64,000 nucleotides of DNA from Caproicibacter sp047833665 (GCA_047833665.1 CP181261.1:1798001-1862000), one strand, 5' to 3'; shown: positions 52,995-62,457, counted from the first letter of the stretch. Notes: a model not told the origin generated them from the sequence alone. Numbers and translations are program-made.

Positions 52995-53677
52995 TTGCCA
53001 CCCTCCTTTTTCACAATGAAAAAGTCGCCTTTCGTGTTCGCGGTCATCAGAAAAATATCACGGACAGCAAGGTGCTGCCCTTTTAGAACCCCATAAAGCC
53101 ATTCGGTGGTTTTGCCGCACAACTGCAGAGAAAATTGCGAAATGACGCCGTCGCTGATAACAACGGTTTCAATGCCGGTATCCGGAAGGGCAACGGCAAG
53201 CATTCCTGCCGTTGGCTGTTCTTTATCGGGCTTTTTAATGACACTCAGTTTTCCGTTTGTCTCCACAATCGCGTAAGCAACATCCTGAATGCTGAAGACG
53301 TTTTTTTGCCGCAGCTGTTCGCACAAATCTTCCGTCGACATGCGCAGGCGTCTCATTTCGTTTTGCTGAACTACACCGTTATTGATCACGATAATGGGTC
53401 TGCCGCAAATCAGCTTGCGAAATTTTGTGCTTTTCAGCATCAAAACAGAGATGACAATTTCAAACATCACCAAGGCAGCAATTGGTATGAGTCCGCTGAC
53501 AAGGGGCTGCCCGGAATCCTGCATGGGAATAGAGGCAATATCTGAAATCAGCAACATTACAACCAGTTCACTGGTCTGCAGCTCGCTGATCTGCCTTTTG
53601 CCCATTAAACGGACCGCTAAAATAACCACCGCGTACAGCAGCAATGTGCGGATAAAAGAGATTGTCATTTCCATCAC
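52991..53677 (-). CDS. DUF421 (YetF/YcaP-like) membrane protein
   Basis: A 228-residue protein with three membrane helices in the first 80 residues (LLLYAVVILAVRLMGKRQISELQTSELVVMLL in that region). A cytoplasmic domain follows, with KLICGRPIIVINNGVVQQNEMRRLRMSTEDL typical of DUF421. Two adjacent start codons (53677, 53674) are possible. Family function is uncertain; some Bacillus members are linked to spore or membrane properties. It lies 55 bp after the Wzz-like gene in the same direction. Confidence 0.88.
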   Translation of the reverse strand: MMEMTISFIRTLLLYAVVILAVRLMGKRQISELQTSELVVMLLISDIASIPMQDSGQPLVSGLIPIAALVMFEIVISVLMLKSTKFRKLICGRPIIVINNGVVQQNEMRRLRMSTEDLCEQLRQKNVFSIQDVAYAIVETNGKLSVIKKPDKEQPTAGMLAVALPDTGIETVVISDGVISQFSLQLCGKTTEWLYGVLKGQHLAVRDIFLMTANTKGDFFIVKKEGGK

Positions 53678-53732
53678 CGCAGATTAGTATAAGCGGCGGG
53701 CGCTGTATTATGTATGGAGCCGGCAAAGGCAA

Positions 53733-54992
53733 TCAGACATCGGTGACAACAAAACCAAGAAGATCTCCGCCGGCAGCCTTGATGCGGCAGCAGGACTCTT
53801 TCAGAGTGTTTAAAGGAGTTTTTCCGTATTTTACAGAAAGGATAACCTGCTTTGCATGGGCGGCAAGACTTTCTGCATCCGGGAAATCAATCTCGGATGG
53901 TGCATAGAAGACGACGTAATCGTAGGATGCAGCCGCTTTTTCTGCGAACTTTGCAAATTTTTCAGATGCAAAAAGATCGGACGGATTAATATTGCTGTCC
54001 GGAGTACCGAACAAAAAGCTGAGTCCTTTTGTCTGCTGAGCAGAAACCACGGCTTGTGAAAGTTCGCACTCCCCATTTAATACATGATTGAGCGTTTTTT
54101 GCGGAGTCATTTTGACCAAGTTTGCAAGTTTCGGGCTGCGCAAATCACAATCCACCAACAGAACGGACTTTCCCGTTACAGCCAAAGCGTTGGAAAATTT
54201 AAGGGCGATTTCTTCTCCTCCGTCTTGCTCACATACGTTCGCAATAAGAAAATTGCGACGGTCGCCGGCAGCATGGAGCGCACAAGCGCGTAAAGTGCGT
54301 ATGGCGTTCTCCCTGTTCTTTGCTGCATGAGGAATCTCCGCAAGCAGACGCACTTTCAGCATTTCTTCGGCAAATCTGCCATTTCGTACTGTTTTGTCGC
54401 ATAAAACGGCAAGAATTCCATAGCAGATAAACACAATAAAGCCCAAAATCATCCCTAAAATTCCAGCCTTGACCACTGCAGACTTTCTTGACTGCGGCTG
54501 GACTTCGGCAGCGTGATCCGTAATACCGGCGGTCAAAACCGGATCCGGAAACTGCTTTATGAGCCGCTGTATCAGCAGTTCAGCAGCCGTGTCGGATATT
54601 TGCGCGGTTTTTGCCGCATTTGTAGTGCTGACAGTCAATTTAACCACCGGCGATGAATTTTCCATTTTCGCGGTAATCTGCGTAATTTCAGACGGATTTA
54701 CACCGACTTCCTCGGCAGTTTGCTCAAGAAGATCACTCCCGGAGGCCAGCGCAACTGCGCTCTGCACTCGACTGTAAAGAATGTTGGTATACTGCAGGTG
54801 ATAGTCACTGTCCGCGCCGTCCGGTACACCGCATGTTACAGTAAAAACCGTACTTGCCTGATAAACAGGATGGGCAAATTTTACCGACAAAAGGCCGCCA
54901 AAAATTCCGAACGCCAAAACCACAAGGAGAAATTTCATCCAGTTGCGCTTATAATAATGCATCACTTCCGAAAAGCTAACAAACAGTTCCAT
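53733..54992 (-). CDS. Wzz chain-length domain fused to a degenerate BY-kinase domain
   Basis: A 419-residue protein (MELFVSFSEVMHYYKRNWMK...). Two membrane helices (about 19-36 and 176-197) flank an extracellular Wzz domain. The cytoplasmic part looks like a bacterial tyrosine kinase: Walker A' VLLVDCDLRSPKL (277-289) is intact and a DYVVFYAPSE stretch stands for Walker B. The Walker A position reads ANVCEQDGGEEIALKF (251-266) and lacks the GKS/T lysine. There is no C-terminal tyrosine cluster. It may regulate polymer length without kinase activity. ATG 54992 follows GGGAGG. Confidence 0.82.
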   Translation of the reverse strand: MELFVSFSEVMHYYKRNWMKFLLVVLAFGIFGGLLSVKFAHPVYQASTVFTVTCGVPDGADSDYHLQYTNILYSRVQSAVALASGSDLLEQTAEEVGVNPSEITQITAKMENSSPVVKLTVSTTNAAKTAQISDTAAELLIQRLIKQFPDPVLTAGITDHAAEVQPQSRKSAVVKAGILGMILGFIVFICYGILAVLCDKTVRNGRFAEEMLKVRLLAEIPHAAKNRENAIRTLRACALHAAGDRRNFLIANVCEQDGGEEIALKFSNALAVTGKSVLLVDCDLRSPKLANLVKMTPQKTLNHVLNGECELSQAVVSAQQTKGLSFLFGTPDSNINPSDLFASEKFAKFAEKAAASYDYVVFYAPSEIDFPDAESLAAHAKQVILSVKYGKTPLNTLKESCCRIKAAGGDLLGFVVTDV

Positions 54993-55017
54993 AGGTGTCC
55001 TCCCATATACTTTCTTT

Positions 55018-56184
55018 TCAGGCACCCGCAAAAACGAGCACTCGTTTTAAAATTGCTTTCCAATCGTATTTCTGCCGTGCAAACTCTCGTTCCCGTTTTG
55101 ACAGGGATGGATCGTCGCGGCAACGCTTTGCAAAAGAAACGACCAAGCCGATATCAACCGGGGAAGAATCATTTGGCAAACGGAGTGCAAACGGAGGATT
55201 TTCTTCCATCGCGTCGTCCTCATAGGCATAAAGAAATGGAAGTCCGGCCGCACAATACTCCCGCGCTTTTAAAGACGAACAATGCGTTAAACCTCGGCGG
55301 TAGCATCCAAGCGTTGAAACACCAACATCGGCTGACGCATAAACACGCATGAGCTCCTCACCCTGCAAAAAACCGCGGCATTCCACATCATCCTCCAGTC
55401 CACGGTTTTTCACTTCCTGCAAAAAGGCAGGCATTTCATTTTTGTCTCCGCCAACCAGAATAAATTTAACACGCGGATCCTCCGGTTTTTTTCTTTCTCG
55501 ATAAATGCGCATTCCTTCCAACACACGGTCATACGCCTGCCACCAGAGCGTTCCGGCAACACCGACTAGCACGATTTCTCCGCTGTTTCCCGGGCGGCGC
55601 TGAAATGAGAATTCATCCACATTGACCCCATTGGTGATGTTGATGGCTGGCAGACCAAAAAAGTGATCGGATTTGTCACCAATCAGAACTGCAGCATCAG
55701 CACAACCGCTCAGAAAACATCCGGAAAGCCTGTCTTCGGCGGCGGTACACAAGGCTTTTGCTGCGATTATCGCCTGCCGGGTGATTGGCCGAACACCTTT
55801 GACACTTCGAAGGTAATCCCGCAAATATGGATAATTCGGAATTTCAATGATAACACGGCTTGTCCCATTCTTTTTCAGGGTGCGGCAGATGCGGATAACA
55901 TCAAAGCTGATGCGGTCGAGCCGAAGATATGCAATATCAAAACTGCGACGGCTTAAAAAATCTAAGACCGTCTGTGAAAATCGATGCATTCTGCGGTATC
56001 CCTTCGTAACCGGCACACTGATTGTTTCGGAGCCGTGATGAAAGCCGAAGCATTCATTTTTCCAGAGTGTATAGGTGACATCATACCCCAATGCCTCAAA
56101 GGCGCGTACCTGCCATCTGATTTTGCGTGTCACGCCTAAATAGAGTTCGGCATCCTCCTGAAAGGTCAGGTAAAACAATTTCAT
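55018..56184 (-). CDS. Glycosyltransferase (GT4-like)
   Basis: A 388-residue GT-B type protein (MKLFYLTFQEDAELYLGVTRKIRWQ...). The donor half starts EIVLVGVAGTLWWQAYDRVL (about 205-224), followed by FILVGGDKNEMP, VECRGFLQGEELMRVYASADVGVSTLG and a C-terminal helix. The usual EX7E motif is replaced by LKAREYCAAGLPFLYAYED. It overlaps the upstream glycosyltransferase gene by 4 bp (ATGA). Probably adds one residue of the repeat unit. Confidence 0.83.
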   Translation of the reverse strand: MKLFYLTFQEDAELYLGVTRKIRWQVRAFEALGYDVTYTLWKNECFGFHHGSETISVPVTKGYRRMHRFSQTVLDFLSRRSFDIAYLRLDRISFDVIRICRTLKKNGTSRVIIEIPNYPYLRDYLRSVKGVRPITRQAIIAAKALCTAAEDRLSGCFLSGCADAAVLIGDKSDHFFGLPAINITNGVNVDEFSFQRRPGNSGEIVLVGVAGTLWWQAYDRVLEGMRIYRERKKPEDPRVKFILVGGDKNEMPAFLQEVKNRGLEDDVECRGFLQGEELMRVYASADVGVSTLGCYRRGLTHCSSLKAREYCAAGLPFLYAYEDDAMEENPPFALRLPNDSSPVDIGLVVSFAKRCRDDPSLSKREREFARQKYDWKAILKRVLVFAGA

Positions 56185-57398
56185 CGGCCAAGCACCTCAT
56201 AAAATTCAGGATAGTTTTTCTCCGCGCTGAAAGAATGGCTCCAAATAGAACGGGAATTTTGGCAAAGCCTTTCGTATTCTTCTGCATCCATAGAACGGAT
56301 TCGGTTCAAACTTTCCAAAAGCTCTTCCGGCGCAAATCCGGCATTCAGCAAAAATCCGTTTTCCCCGTCTTTCACAATTTCAGAGGTTCCGCCCACATTC
56401 GTGGCGATGACAGGAATTCCAAACGAACATGCTTCCATAATAGAAACAGGAATTCCTTCACTGGAGCTAACATTTACAAAAACCGTAATATCACTATTCT
56501 TATAAAACTTTAAAACATCTTCGTTTTTCATCGCACCAGGGAAATCCACCGTCACACAGGACGGCAGAGATTTGGCTAATTTTTTTAGTTTTGCTTTCAT
56601 AGGGCCGGAGCCGATATGCGTCCACCGAATGGGAAAATCAGCTTTGCTCAATGCTTTTGCAATCAGATGCAAACGCTTGACCGGCACCATGTAGGAACAG
56701 GAAAGCAAATGAAACTCATCCCTCTTGCCGCCGCGGTAACCTTCATCGCGCGTACCAAGATGTGCGGTATGCACTTTTTCAGCATACTGCGGAAAACAAT
56801 TGTGCAAAATTTGCGTTCCTTCATCCGAACAGGGATAAACCGCAGAAGCGCTTTCCAAAAGAAATTTTCGCATTGGAAGATAATGAAAATCACTGCGCTC
56901 CTCATGAATATCAAATCCGTGCGCGCGCGAAATCAGCTTTGCCTTTTTCCCCTTTGAACGCAGAAATTCTGTTAGAAGAGCACCTGCCGCCGCCGCGTCA
57001 TAAAACCAGTAGCTGTAAATTGTCACATCATCGGCGGATAAAACCGTTTTTTCCTGCGTCAGCGCCTGAAAGATGCGCCGTGTATTCTGCATAAAGAACA
57101 AGCACTCATGCATCCGAGCAAAAGAAAATCTGCCGGAACGCAGAAGTTCAAAAAGTTCACTGCGGACACAGGGCATGCGAAGCACCGAAGCATATTCCTT
57201 CTTTGAAGCAGGCAAGCGTTTTAGAGGAACAGATTCCACCCCTTTCGGCAGGGTGCGCGTCTGCACACTGTTTTCGTTGAGTCCACAGGGGCAGACAAGA
57301 ATTCTGTCAAAACCGCGGGCATAGCGCAGTTCATTTTCCAAAAACTCCTCGCCGCTGTCAAACGGAAATGATGCGGTGAGAATCAGCAATAATTTCAC
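56181..57398 (-). CDS. GT4-family glycosyltransferase
   Basis: A 405-residue enzyme beginning MKLLLILTASFPFDSGEEFL. Donor motifs are LLSCSYMVPVKRLHLIAKAL and SSSEGIPVSIMEACSFGIPVIAT (about 310-332). It is a paralogue of the gene at 51317, probably by duplication within the cluster. It overlaps both neighbours by 4 bp, so four genes from 58933 to 53733 form one translationally coupled operon. Confidence 0.88.
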   Translation of the reverse strand: MKLLLILTASFPFDSGEEFLENELRYARGFDRILVCPCGLNENSVQTRTLPKGVESVPLKRLPASKKEYASVLRMPCVRSELFELLRSGRFSFARMHECLFFMQNTRRIFQALTQEKTVLSADDVTIYSYWFYDAAAAGALLTEFLRSKGKKAKLISRAHGFDIHEERSDFHYLPMRKFLLESASAVYPCSDEGTQILHNCFPQYAEKVHTAHLGTRDEGYRGGKRDEFHLLSCSYMVPVKRLHLIAKALSKADFPIRWTHIGSGPMKAKLKKLAKSLPSCVTVDFPGAMKNEDVLKFYKNSDITVFVNVSSSEGIPVSIMEACSFGIPVIATNVGGTSEIVKDGENGFLLNAGFAPEELLESLNRIRSMDAEEYERLCQNSRSIWSHSFSAEKNYPEFYEVLGR

Positions 57399-58933
57399 TT
57401 ACTTTCCTCTCCCAATTCCGCTATGTGCCGTACCGGGCGAACATGAGTGCCCACTTGCACGGCCAAAAGAGCGGCAAAATAAATCGCAATGTAGAAACAC
57501 AGGTAAGTCAGATTAAAGACATCCGTTACCCAAAGGAAGGCAAAGCTGCGGGGAATATAAACAAAATTTCTAATCGCCATTAAGCAGGTAGCAATAATCA
57601 CCCATGACCGAGTCAGCATGGAGGAGAAAAAGCGCAGAATTAATCCAACGCCTGCACTGACAAGCACCACGCCCAAAAAGCCGAACGCCACATAAGATTC
57701 CGCCACGAAAGAAGTACCAAAGCCGCCGCCCGACAAATAGCGGATAGGGTCCACCAAATAAGTAAGAGCATGTGCATAATTGTGGGTGGTTTCGGCAAAA
57801 GCTCTGGTCTGCACTTCGATAATCGGCGTCAATCCAAACAAAGTGCGTGTAATCAGATTATTATGAACAAATAACTCAAAAGGATAAAAAAGATATTTCC
57901 ATGTCATGCCATGATCAAACTGATCCCACACGTTAACCGTCTGCACAACAACACGAAAACTCGCTCCCTGCGAGTAAAAAAAGTTGACAACAGTATCGAA
58001 AAAATTTCTCTGAGAAAGCAGGCCATATGCGCGGATTTCCGCCAACCGCTGCAGTAAATACATGGCGACCACGCTTATAATGCCGCCACTGATTACGCTT
58101 CTCTTCTTAAAAATCCGCTTTTCTTTGTCAAACAGGGAATCACGCAGGACAAAATAAATCAAGATTGTCAGTGTTTCGCAGACGAAAATATTTCTGCGGC
58201 CGGTGAGCAGCGTAGCAAGAAGATAAACACCGTAAACCGCCATCGGCAATGTAAGCTGTTTGCGGTTCGGCATAGTTGCAAGAAAAACAGCAAACGATGG
58301 AACAAAAAACATAGACAGACGGCTAACAACGGATGGAATATTTGCAGAGGACACCTGTGTGAAAGAACCAAGATATCCATTTCGCAGGACATTTAAAACA
58401 GAAAGCATCAGCGTGTAAAACGACGCAAGCGAACTAACCAGCAGCACAGCTACGCTGATTTGGCGGATAACGGGCAGCAGTGAATTCCGCGGCACCGCAG
58501 CCCATCCTTTTACTCGGATATTCTTTTCCCTTTCGGCAAAAAAAGGACCCGCAAGCCGATACCCTGCATAAATGCACAGCAAAGATAATGTGACTATCTG
58601 AAGAGAAGTAAACAGATTGAGAAAATTTTCAGCCTCCAAATAATAGAGGATTTCCGAATAATGTGCCAAAAAAGACACATAAACTCTCCCTAACAGCAGA
58701 ATGTTGTAAGTTCCCACAAAAACAAGGAACGGAAAATCGCGCCGAACATGCGGTATCAGGTCACACACAATGCCAAGGTTCAGGACGATATTTGCCGCAA
58801 ACATGAGATTTGCAGCCATTTGATTCAATAATCCGCCAAGTGCTATTAAAAAATTCGCCGTGAGCATCAGCAGCAGGGCTGTCCCGAACAAAATTGTGTT
58901 CCTGAAACTGCTCTTATGCGAAAATTCCGTCAT
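57395..58933 (-). CDS. Wzy-like polysaccharide polymerase (multi-pass membrane protein)
   Basis: A 512-residue protein with about eleven hydrophobic segments across its length (for example LLMLTANFLIALGGLL, LLVSSLASFYTLMLSVL, YFAALLAVQVG). A larger loop follows position 330 (WDQFDHGMTWKYLFYPFELFVHNNL). Size, topology and position in front of glycosyltransferase genes fit an oligosaccharide repeat-unit polymerase or O-antigen ligase-like protein. There is no diagnostic motif, so this is by context. GGAGGAG precedes the ATG. First gene of its operon. Confidence 0.75.
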   Translation of the reverse strand: MTEFSHKSSFRNTILFGTALLLMLTANFLIALGGLLNQMAANLMFAANIVLNLGIVCDLIPHVRRDFPFLVFVGTYNILLLGRVYVSFLAHYSEILYYLEAENFLNLFTSLQIVTLSLLCIYAGYRLAGPFFAEREKNIRVKGWAAVPRNSLLPVIRQISVAVLLVSSLASFYTLMLSVLNVLRNGYLGSFTQVSSANIPSVVSRLSMFFVPSFAVFLATMPNRKQLTLPMAVYGVYLLATLLTGRRNIFVCETLTILIYFVLRDSLFDKEKRIFKKRSVISGGIISVVAMYLLQRLAEIRAYGLLSQRNFFDTVVNFFYSQGASFRVVVQTVNVWDQFDHGMTWKYLFYPFELFVHNNLITRTLFGLTPIIEVQTRAFAETTHNYAHALTYLVDPIRYLSGGGFGTSFVAESYVAFGFLGVVLVSAGVGLILRFFSSMLTRSWVIIATCLMAIRNFVYIPRSFAFLWVTDVFNLTYLCFYIAIYFAALLAVQVGTHVRPVRHIAELGEESK

Positions 58934-59016
58934 GATACTCCTCCATCTGGTAGAAATCTAAAAAGCACGCGATGCTAAAAATGTCGTCTAACATGCACTG
59001 AAAGCAGCATACAGGA

Positions 59017-59050
59017 TTTATGATCGAAATTCCAGCTTACAGATCATAAA
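59017..59050 (-). promoter_or_regulatory. Inverted repeat upstream of the polysaccharide operon
   Basis: TTTATGATC (59017-59025) and GATCATAAA (59042-59050) are perfect 9-bp arms around 16 bp, lying 84-117 bp before the Wzy-like start. It may be an operator. No confident -35/-10 pair was found around it. Confidence 0.4.
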
Positions 59051-59128
59051 GTAAGTTTATAAATAACGCGCAGTAGGTTTCATATGATGCTATTCATGCG
59101 AAATATTTCCACCATTTTTCTGCATCAT

Positions 59129-60889
59129 TCACTTGATTCTCATTTTCTCGGCTGCTTCCATATTTGGCTGTGCAAAAACTGTTTTATTTTTAACGTAGAT
59201 AACCATGCCCGGCTTTGCGCCTTGCGGCTTGGATACATTTCTAACAAGGGTATAGTCCACAGCGACATTGGAAGATTCCCTGCCCTTGCTGTAACAAGCT
59301 GCAAGAAGTGCAGCTTCGGCAATAGCGGTAGGAGTCACTTCTCTGCCCTGTGTTTCCAAAACAACATGGGAACCCGGTATGTTCTTTGTATGAAACCAAA
59401 GATCGTTCTTTTTCGCCTGTTTGAGCGTCAATAGATCATTTTGGTTGTTGTTTCTTCCCACAAAGATGCGAAACCCATCGGAAGACTTAAACTGCATAGG
59501 ACCCTGTACAGTTGTACGGCGCTTCGAACCCCGCTGCATACGGACGTAGCCTTCGCTCCGGAGCTCTTCGCGAATCTCGTCTAAATCTCTTTCAGTAGTG
59601 GCGCGGCTGAGTTCCTCAAACACCGTATCCAAATATTCAAGTTCTTGTTCTGCACGATGAATCTGGTCTTTTAAGATATCTTCTGCCGTACGCAGCTTGC
59701 GGTATTCTTTATAATACTTTTGCGCGTTTTGAGCAGGTGTGAGGGTAGGATCCAGCTTAATGGTAACGTTCGGCTGGCCTTCCTCATAAAAATTTTCCAA
59801 AACAGCAAAACTCTGACCTTTTTTCAGGCGGTAAAGATTTGCGTTTATCAAATCCGCATACATGCGTAAAGTATCTCTGTTTGCACACTGTTTCAATTCT
59901 TCACGCTGCGCATTTATTTTCCTGCTCAAACGGTCAGAGGCTGTTGTGAGCACCCGCAGAAGATCCTGCGAACGCGCCTTCATCCGTGCAATTCGGTCAC
60001 GTTCTTCGTAAAAATCGTCCAAAAGGGATGAAAAACTCTCTTCCTGTTTCACTATGGCCGCTGTACCATACTGACCAATGCGCAAAAATGAAAAATCAAG
60101 CGGCTTTCCCTGCGTTGTATATGCAATCCATGGGCTGCCGGAAACTTCTTTAATGGTATCTGCAACCCGCCTTAGGAAAAAGGAAAGGCGTTCCCACTGT
60201 TCGTCCGTAATGCGCTGCACTGTCAGTTCACTGCCGTGCCCGGTCATAAATGCAATCTCTCTGCACACAACCGGCGACATTCCTTGAAGTGAGGAAAGAA
60301 GTGCTTTGGAAAGCTCCATATCACCCGGAATTGCACGAATGCGGTCGAGGATCTCCTCCGGACTGACAGAAAGCAAACAGAGCTTGTCCTGTGGCGGAGG
60401 CATATGATACCGAAGGCCCGGCAAAACCAAACGGCCGGAGGTCATCCCGGCATCAACCCGTTTCAGCGCATCAATAATATTGCAGTCCCCATCCATCAGA
60501 ATAATGTTGCTGTATCGACCCATCACCTCCATGGCGATGGTCAGCCTCACTTCATCACCCAACTCATTAATAGCGTCAAAATCCAAAAAAAGAAGCCGTT
60601 CCAACTCCGGCTGCCTAACACCAACAAGACGCGCACCGGAAAGTCTCTTCCGCAAAAGCATGCAGAGCATGGGCGGTTCCTTAGGATTTTCCGGTGCATA
60701 TTGCGTAAAATGAATTCTGGCACTGTTTGCCCGTGCCGACAAAAGCAACCGAAATACGCCTTCTCTCGAGCGCAGCAATAATAAAATTTCATCCCGATTG
60801 GGTTGATAAATTTTATCCACTCTGGCGCCGAGCACATTTTTCTCAATTTCGCTCTTTAAATGGCGCAAAAAAGCACCGTCCAGTGCCAT
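59129..60889 (-). CDS. rqcH: NFACT/RqcH ribosome quality-control protein
   Basis: A 586-residue protein of the Rqc2/FbpA family. The NFACT-N domain (about 1-220) begins MALDGAFLRHLKSEIEKN. A long coiled-coil middle (about 280-430) leads to an NFACT-R domain (about 450-560, with NDLWFHTKNIPGSHVVL). It binds obstructed 50S subunits and adds C-terminal alanine tails in Bacillus; it was earlier called fibronectin-binding protein. GGAGGAAATT precedes the ATG. Confidence 0.93.
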   Translation of the reverse strand: MALDGAFLRHLKSEIEKNVLGARVDKIYQPNRDEILLLLRSREGVFRLLLSARANSARIHFTQYAPENPKEPPMLCMLLRKRLSGARLVGVRQPELERLLFLDFDAINELGDEVRLTIAMEVMGRYSNIILMDGDCNIIDALKRVDAGMTSGRLVLPGLRYHMPPPQDKLCLLSVSPEEILDRIRAIPGDMELSKALLSSLQGMSPVVCREIAFMTGHGSELTVQRITDEQWERLSFFLRRVADTIKEVSGSPWIAYTTQGKPLDFSFLRIGQYGTAAIVKQEESFSSLLDDFYEERDRIARMKARSQDLLRVLTTASDRLSRKINAQREELKQCANRDTLRMYADLINANLYRLKKGQSFAVLENFYEEGQPNVTIKLDPTLTPAQNAQKYYKEYRKLRTAEDILKDQIHRAEQELEYLDTVFEELSRATTERDLDEIREELRSEGYVRMQRGSKRRTTVQGPMQFKSSDGFRIFVGRNNNQNDLLTLKQAKKNDLWFHTKNIPGSHVVLETQGREVTPTAIAEAALLAACYSKGRESSNVAVDYTLVRNVSKPQGAKPGMVIYVKNKTVFAQPNMEAAEKMRIK

Positions 60890-60914
60890 TTATAATTTCC
60901 TCCGTAGTTATATG

Positions 60915-61685
60915 TTATAAATAGTACACAGGCCCGTGCATAGCGCGCGACCGGATAAAGCTCACATCTTGAAAACGTTCGGACAGTTTTTTCATCAGAA
61001 CAGGTATCACCGGATCTTCTGTTTCAAAATGTCCGGCCGCAACCAATGTAACACCTAAATTTTCCGCGTCTAACAAAATGTTATGCTTACATTCGCCCGT
61101 GACAAAAGCTTGGCAACCTGCTTGAGCCGCATCGTAAAGGTATGCAGCGCCTCCCCCGCCGCAAAGGCCCACAGAAGTAATGGGTCTTTTTCCGTCGGTG
61201 TAGCGAACCCCTTCGCATCCCAGCGCATTTTTTACAAATTCAGCAAATTCGCGCGGGGTATATTCCTTGTCCGTTTCTCCGCAAAGCGCTTCCGCAAGTC
61301 CGCATGCCGAATTTTCGCAGAGCATACGGACATTTTTCAGTCCAAGCCTTTCCGCAAGGCAGTCATTGACTCCGCCCGCAGCCATATCCAGATTTGTATG
61401 TGCACAAATCGCTGTAATGGAATGCTGGGCTAACAGATACGGTACAGAACCCTTGCTCAGCTTCTTGAGCGGATGAAAAATCACCGGATGGTGACTCACT
61501 ATTAGTTGTGCCCCGAGTTCTGCCGCTTCGCGGACAACTTCCGGCGTAATATCAAGCGACAACAAAGCAGTTGTCACTTCTGTATTATCATCCCCAACCA
61601 ACAAACCGGGATTATCGAAACTCATCGCTGTTTGAAACGGGGCAAATCCGTCGATGAAAGCGTATATATCACCTGTGGTAGCCAT
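60915..61685 (-). CDS. Nif3-like dinuclear metal centre protein
   Basis: A 256-residue protein of the YqfO/Nif3 (GTP cyclohydrolase I type 2 homologue) family. Metal-binding residues appear in QLIVSHHPVIFHPLKKL (about 58-74), CAHTNLDMA (about 94-102) and the C-terminal VAAGHFETED. It lacks the PII-like insertion of longer relatives. Biochemical role is unsettled. It lies 18 bp after trmK, a conserved Firmicute pair. Confidence 0.9.
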   Translation of the reverse strand: MATTGDIYAFIDGFAPFQTAMSFDNPGLLVGDDNTEVTTALLSLDITPEVVREAAELGAQLIVSHHPVIFHPLKKLSKGSVPYLLAQHSITAICAHTNLDMAAGGVNDCLAERLGLKNVRMLCENSACGLAEALCGETDKEYTPREFAEFVKNALGCEGVRYTDGKRPITSVGLCGGGGAAYLYDAAQAGCQAFVTGECKHNILLDAENLGVTLVAAGHFETEDPVIPVLMKKLSERFQDVSFIRSRAMHGPVYYL

Positions 61686-61703
61686 GAGAATCCCCTTTCT
61701 TCA

Positions 61704-62411
61704 TCAGACCGACTCTGTGGACAAAATTCTTTCAATTTCGCTGGCAAGCGAAAAAAGGCGGTTAGCTTCCTTTCCGTTTCCCGCCTTGTTCAGTCCATTT
61801 GCGCGTTTTTTGAGGCGCCTCTTTTGTAATTCCAGATATTTTTTCCCCTCGTCAGTTTCCGGCGTCATTTTGCCGATATAGCAAAACAGTGCATCCTCCT
61901 GCCTCATCTCCGGGCGAAAAGAAACCTGCATAACCGAATAAATATGGCCATCTTCCGCTGCTGCCATCTCTTGCTCCACAAAAAAGCCATTTTCAGAAAG
62001 ATAGCAGCGCAGTTCTTCCGCTTTTGTCATAGGCTGCAGAATCAGACGACGATTCGATGACTTAAGCCAAGGTGTCTGCTGCAAAATATGAATCATCATC
62101 AATCCACCCATACCGGCGATAACAATATCTTCTGCTTCATGCGGCAGAATACGTTCAAGGCCATCCGAAAGGCGCACCGAGACAAGGTCTTGTACGCCAT
62201 ACCGCTCAATATTAAAACGCGCTCTTTCAAGCGGACCCGGCCGGATATCTACGGCTATAGCACATCGAATGAGTCCCTGTTTTGCCAGCCAGACAGGCAA
62301 ATACGCATGGTCAGTTCCCACATCCACAAGGGAAGTTCCATCCCGCACCATGGAGGCACAGAGCGACAATCGCCTGCCTAAAGAAAACAGCGGGCGCGTT
62401 CGCCTGGACAT
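61704..62411 (-). CDS. trmK: tRNA (adenine(22)-N1)-methyltransferase TrmK
   Basis: A 235-residue SAM-dependent methyltransferase: SLVDVGTDHAYLPVWLAKQGLIRCAIAVDI (motif I region, about 24-53), LVSVRLSDGL, DIVIAGMGGLMM (about 101-112) with LILQP. It methylates A22 of tRNA in Bacillus. I choose ATG 62411 (MSRRTRPLFSLGRRL) because B. subtilis TrmK starts at the equivalent point. Its start codon sits at the foot of a GC-rich palindrome. Downstream is the nif3-like gene. Confidence 0.88.
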   Translation of the reverse strand: MSRRTRPLFSLGRRLSLCASMVRDGTSLVDVGTDHAYLPVWLAKQGLIRCAIAVDIRPGPLERARFNIERYGVQDLVSVRLSDGLERILPHEAEDIVIAGMGGLMMIHILQQTPWLKSSNRRLILQPMTKAEELRCYLSENGFFVEQEMAAAEDGHIYSVMQVSFRPEMRQEDALFCYIGKMTPETDEGKKYLELQKRRLKKRANGLNKAGNGKEANRLFSLASEIERILSTESV

Positions 62412-62451
62412 GCCGGACGGCCGTCCGGCAGAAGTTCCGTCGGGCGGCCGT
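62411..62451 (-). other. GC-rich palindrome at the trmK start, two alternative hairpins
   Basis: Positions 62411-62430 form a perfect 20-bp palindrome whose last base is the A of the trmK ATG. Alternatively CGGGCGGCCGT (62441-62451) can pair with ACGGCCGTCCG (62417-62427). The two structures exclude each other. On the plus strand the second is followed by TTTTT, but no plus-strand gene lies upstream. Confidence 0.5.
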
Positions 62452-62457
62452 TTTTGG

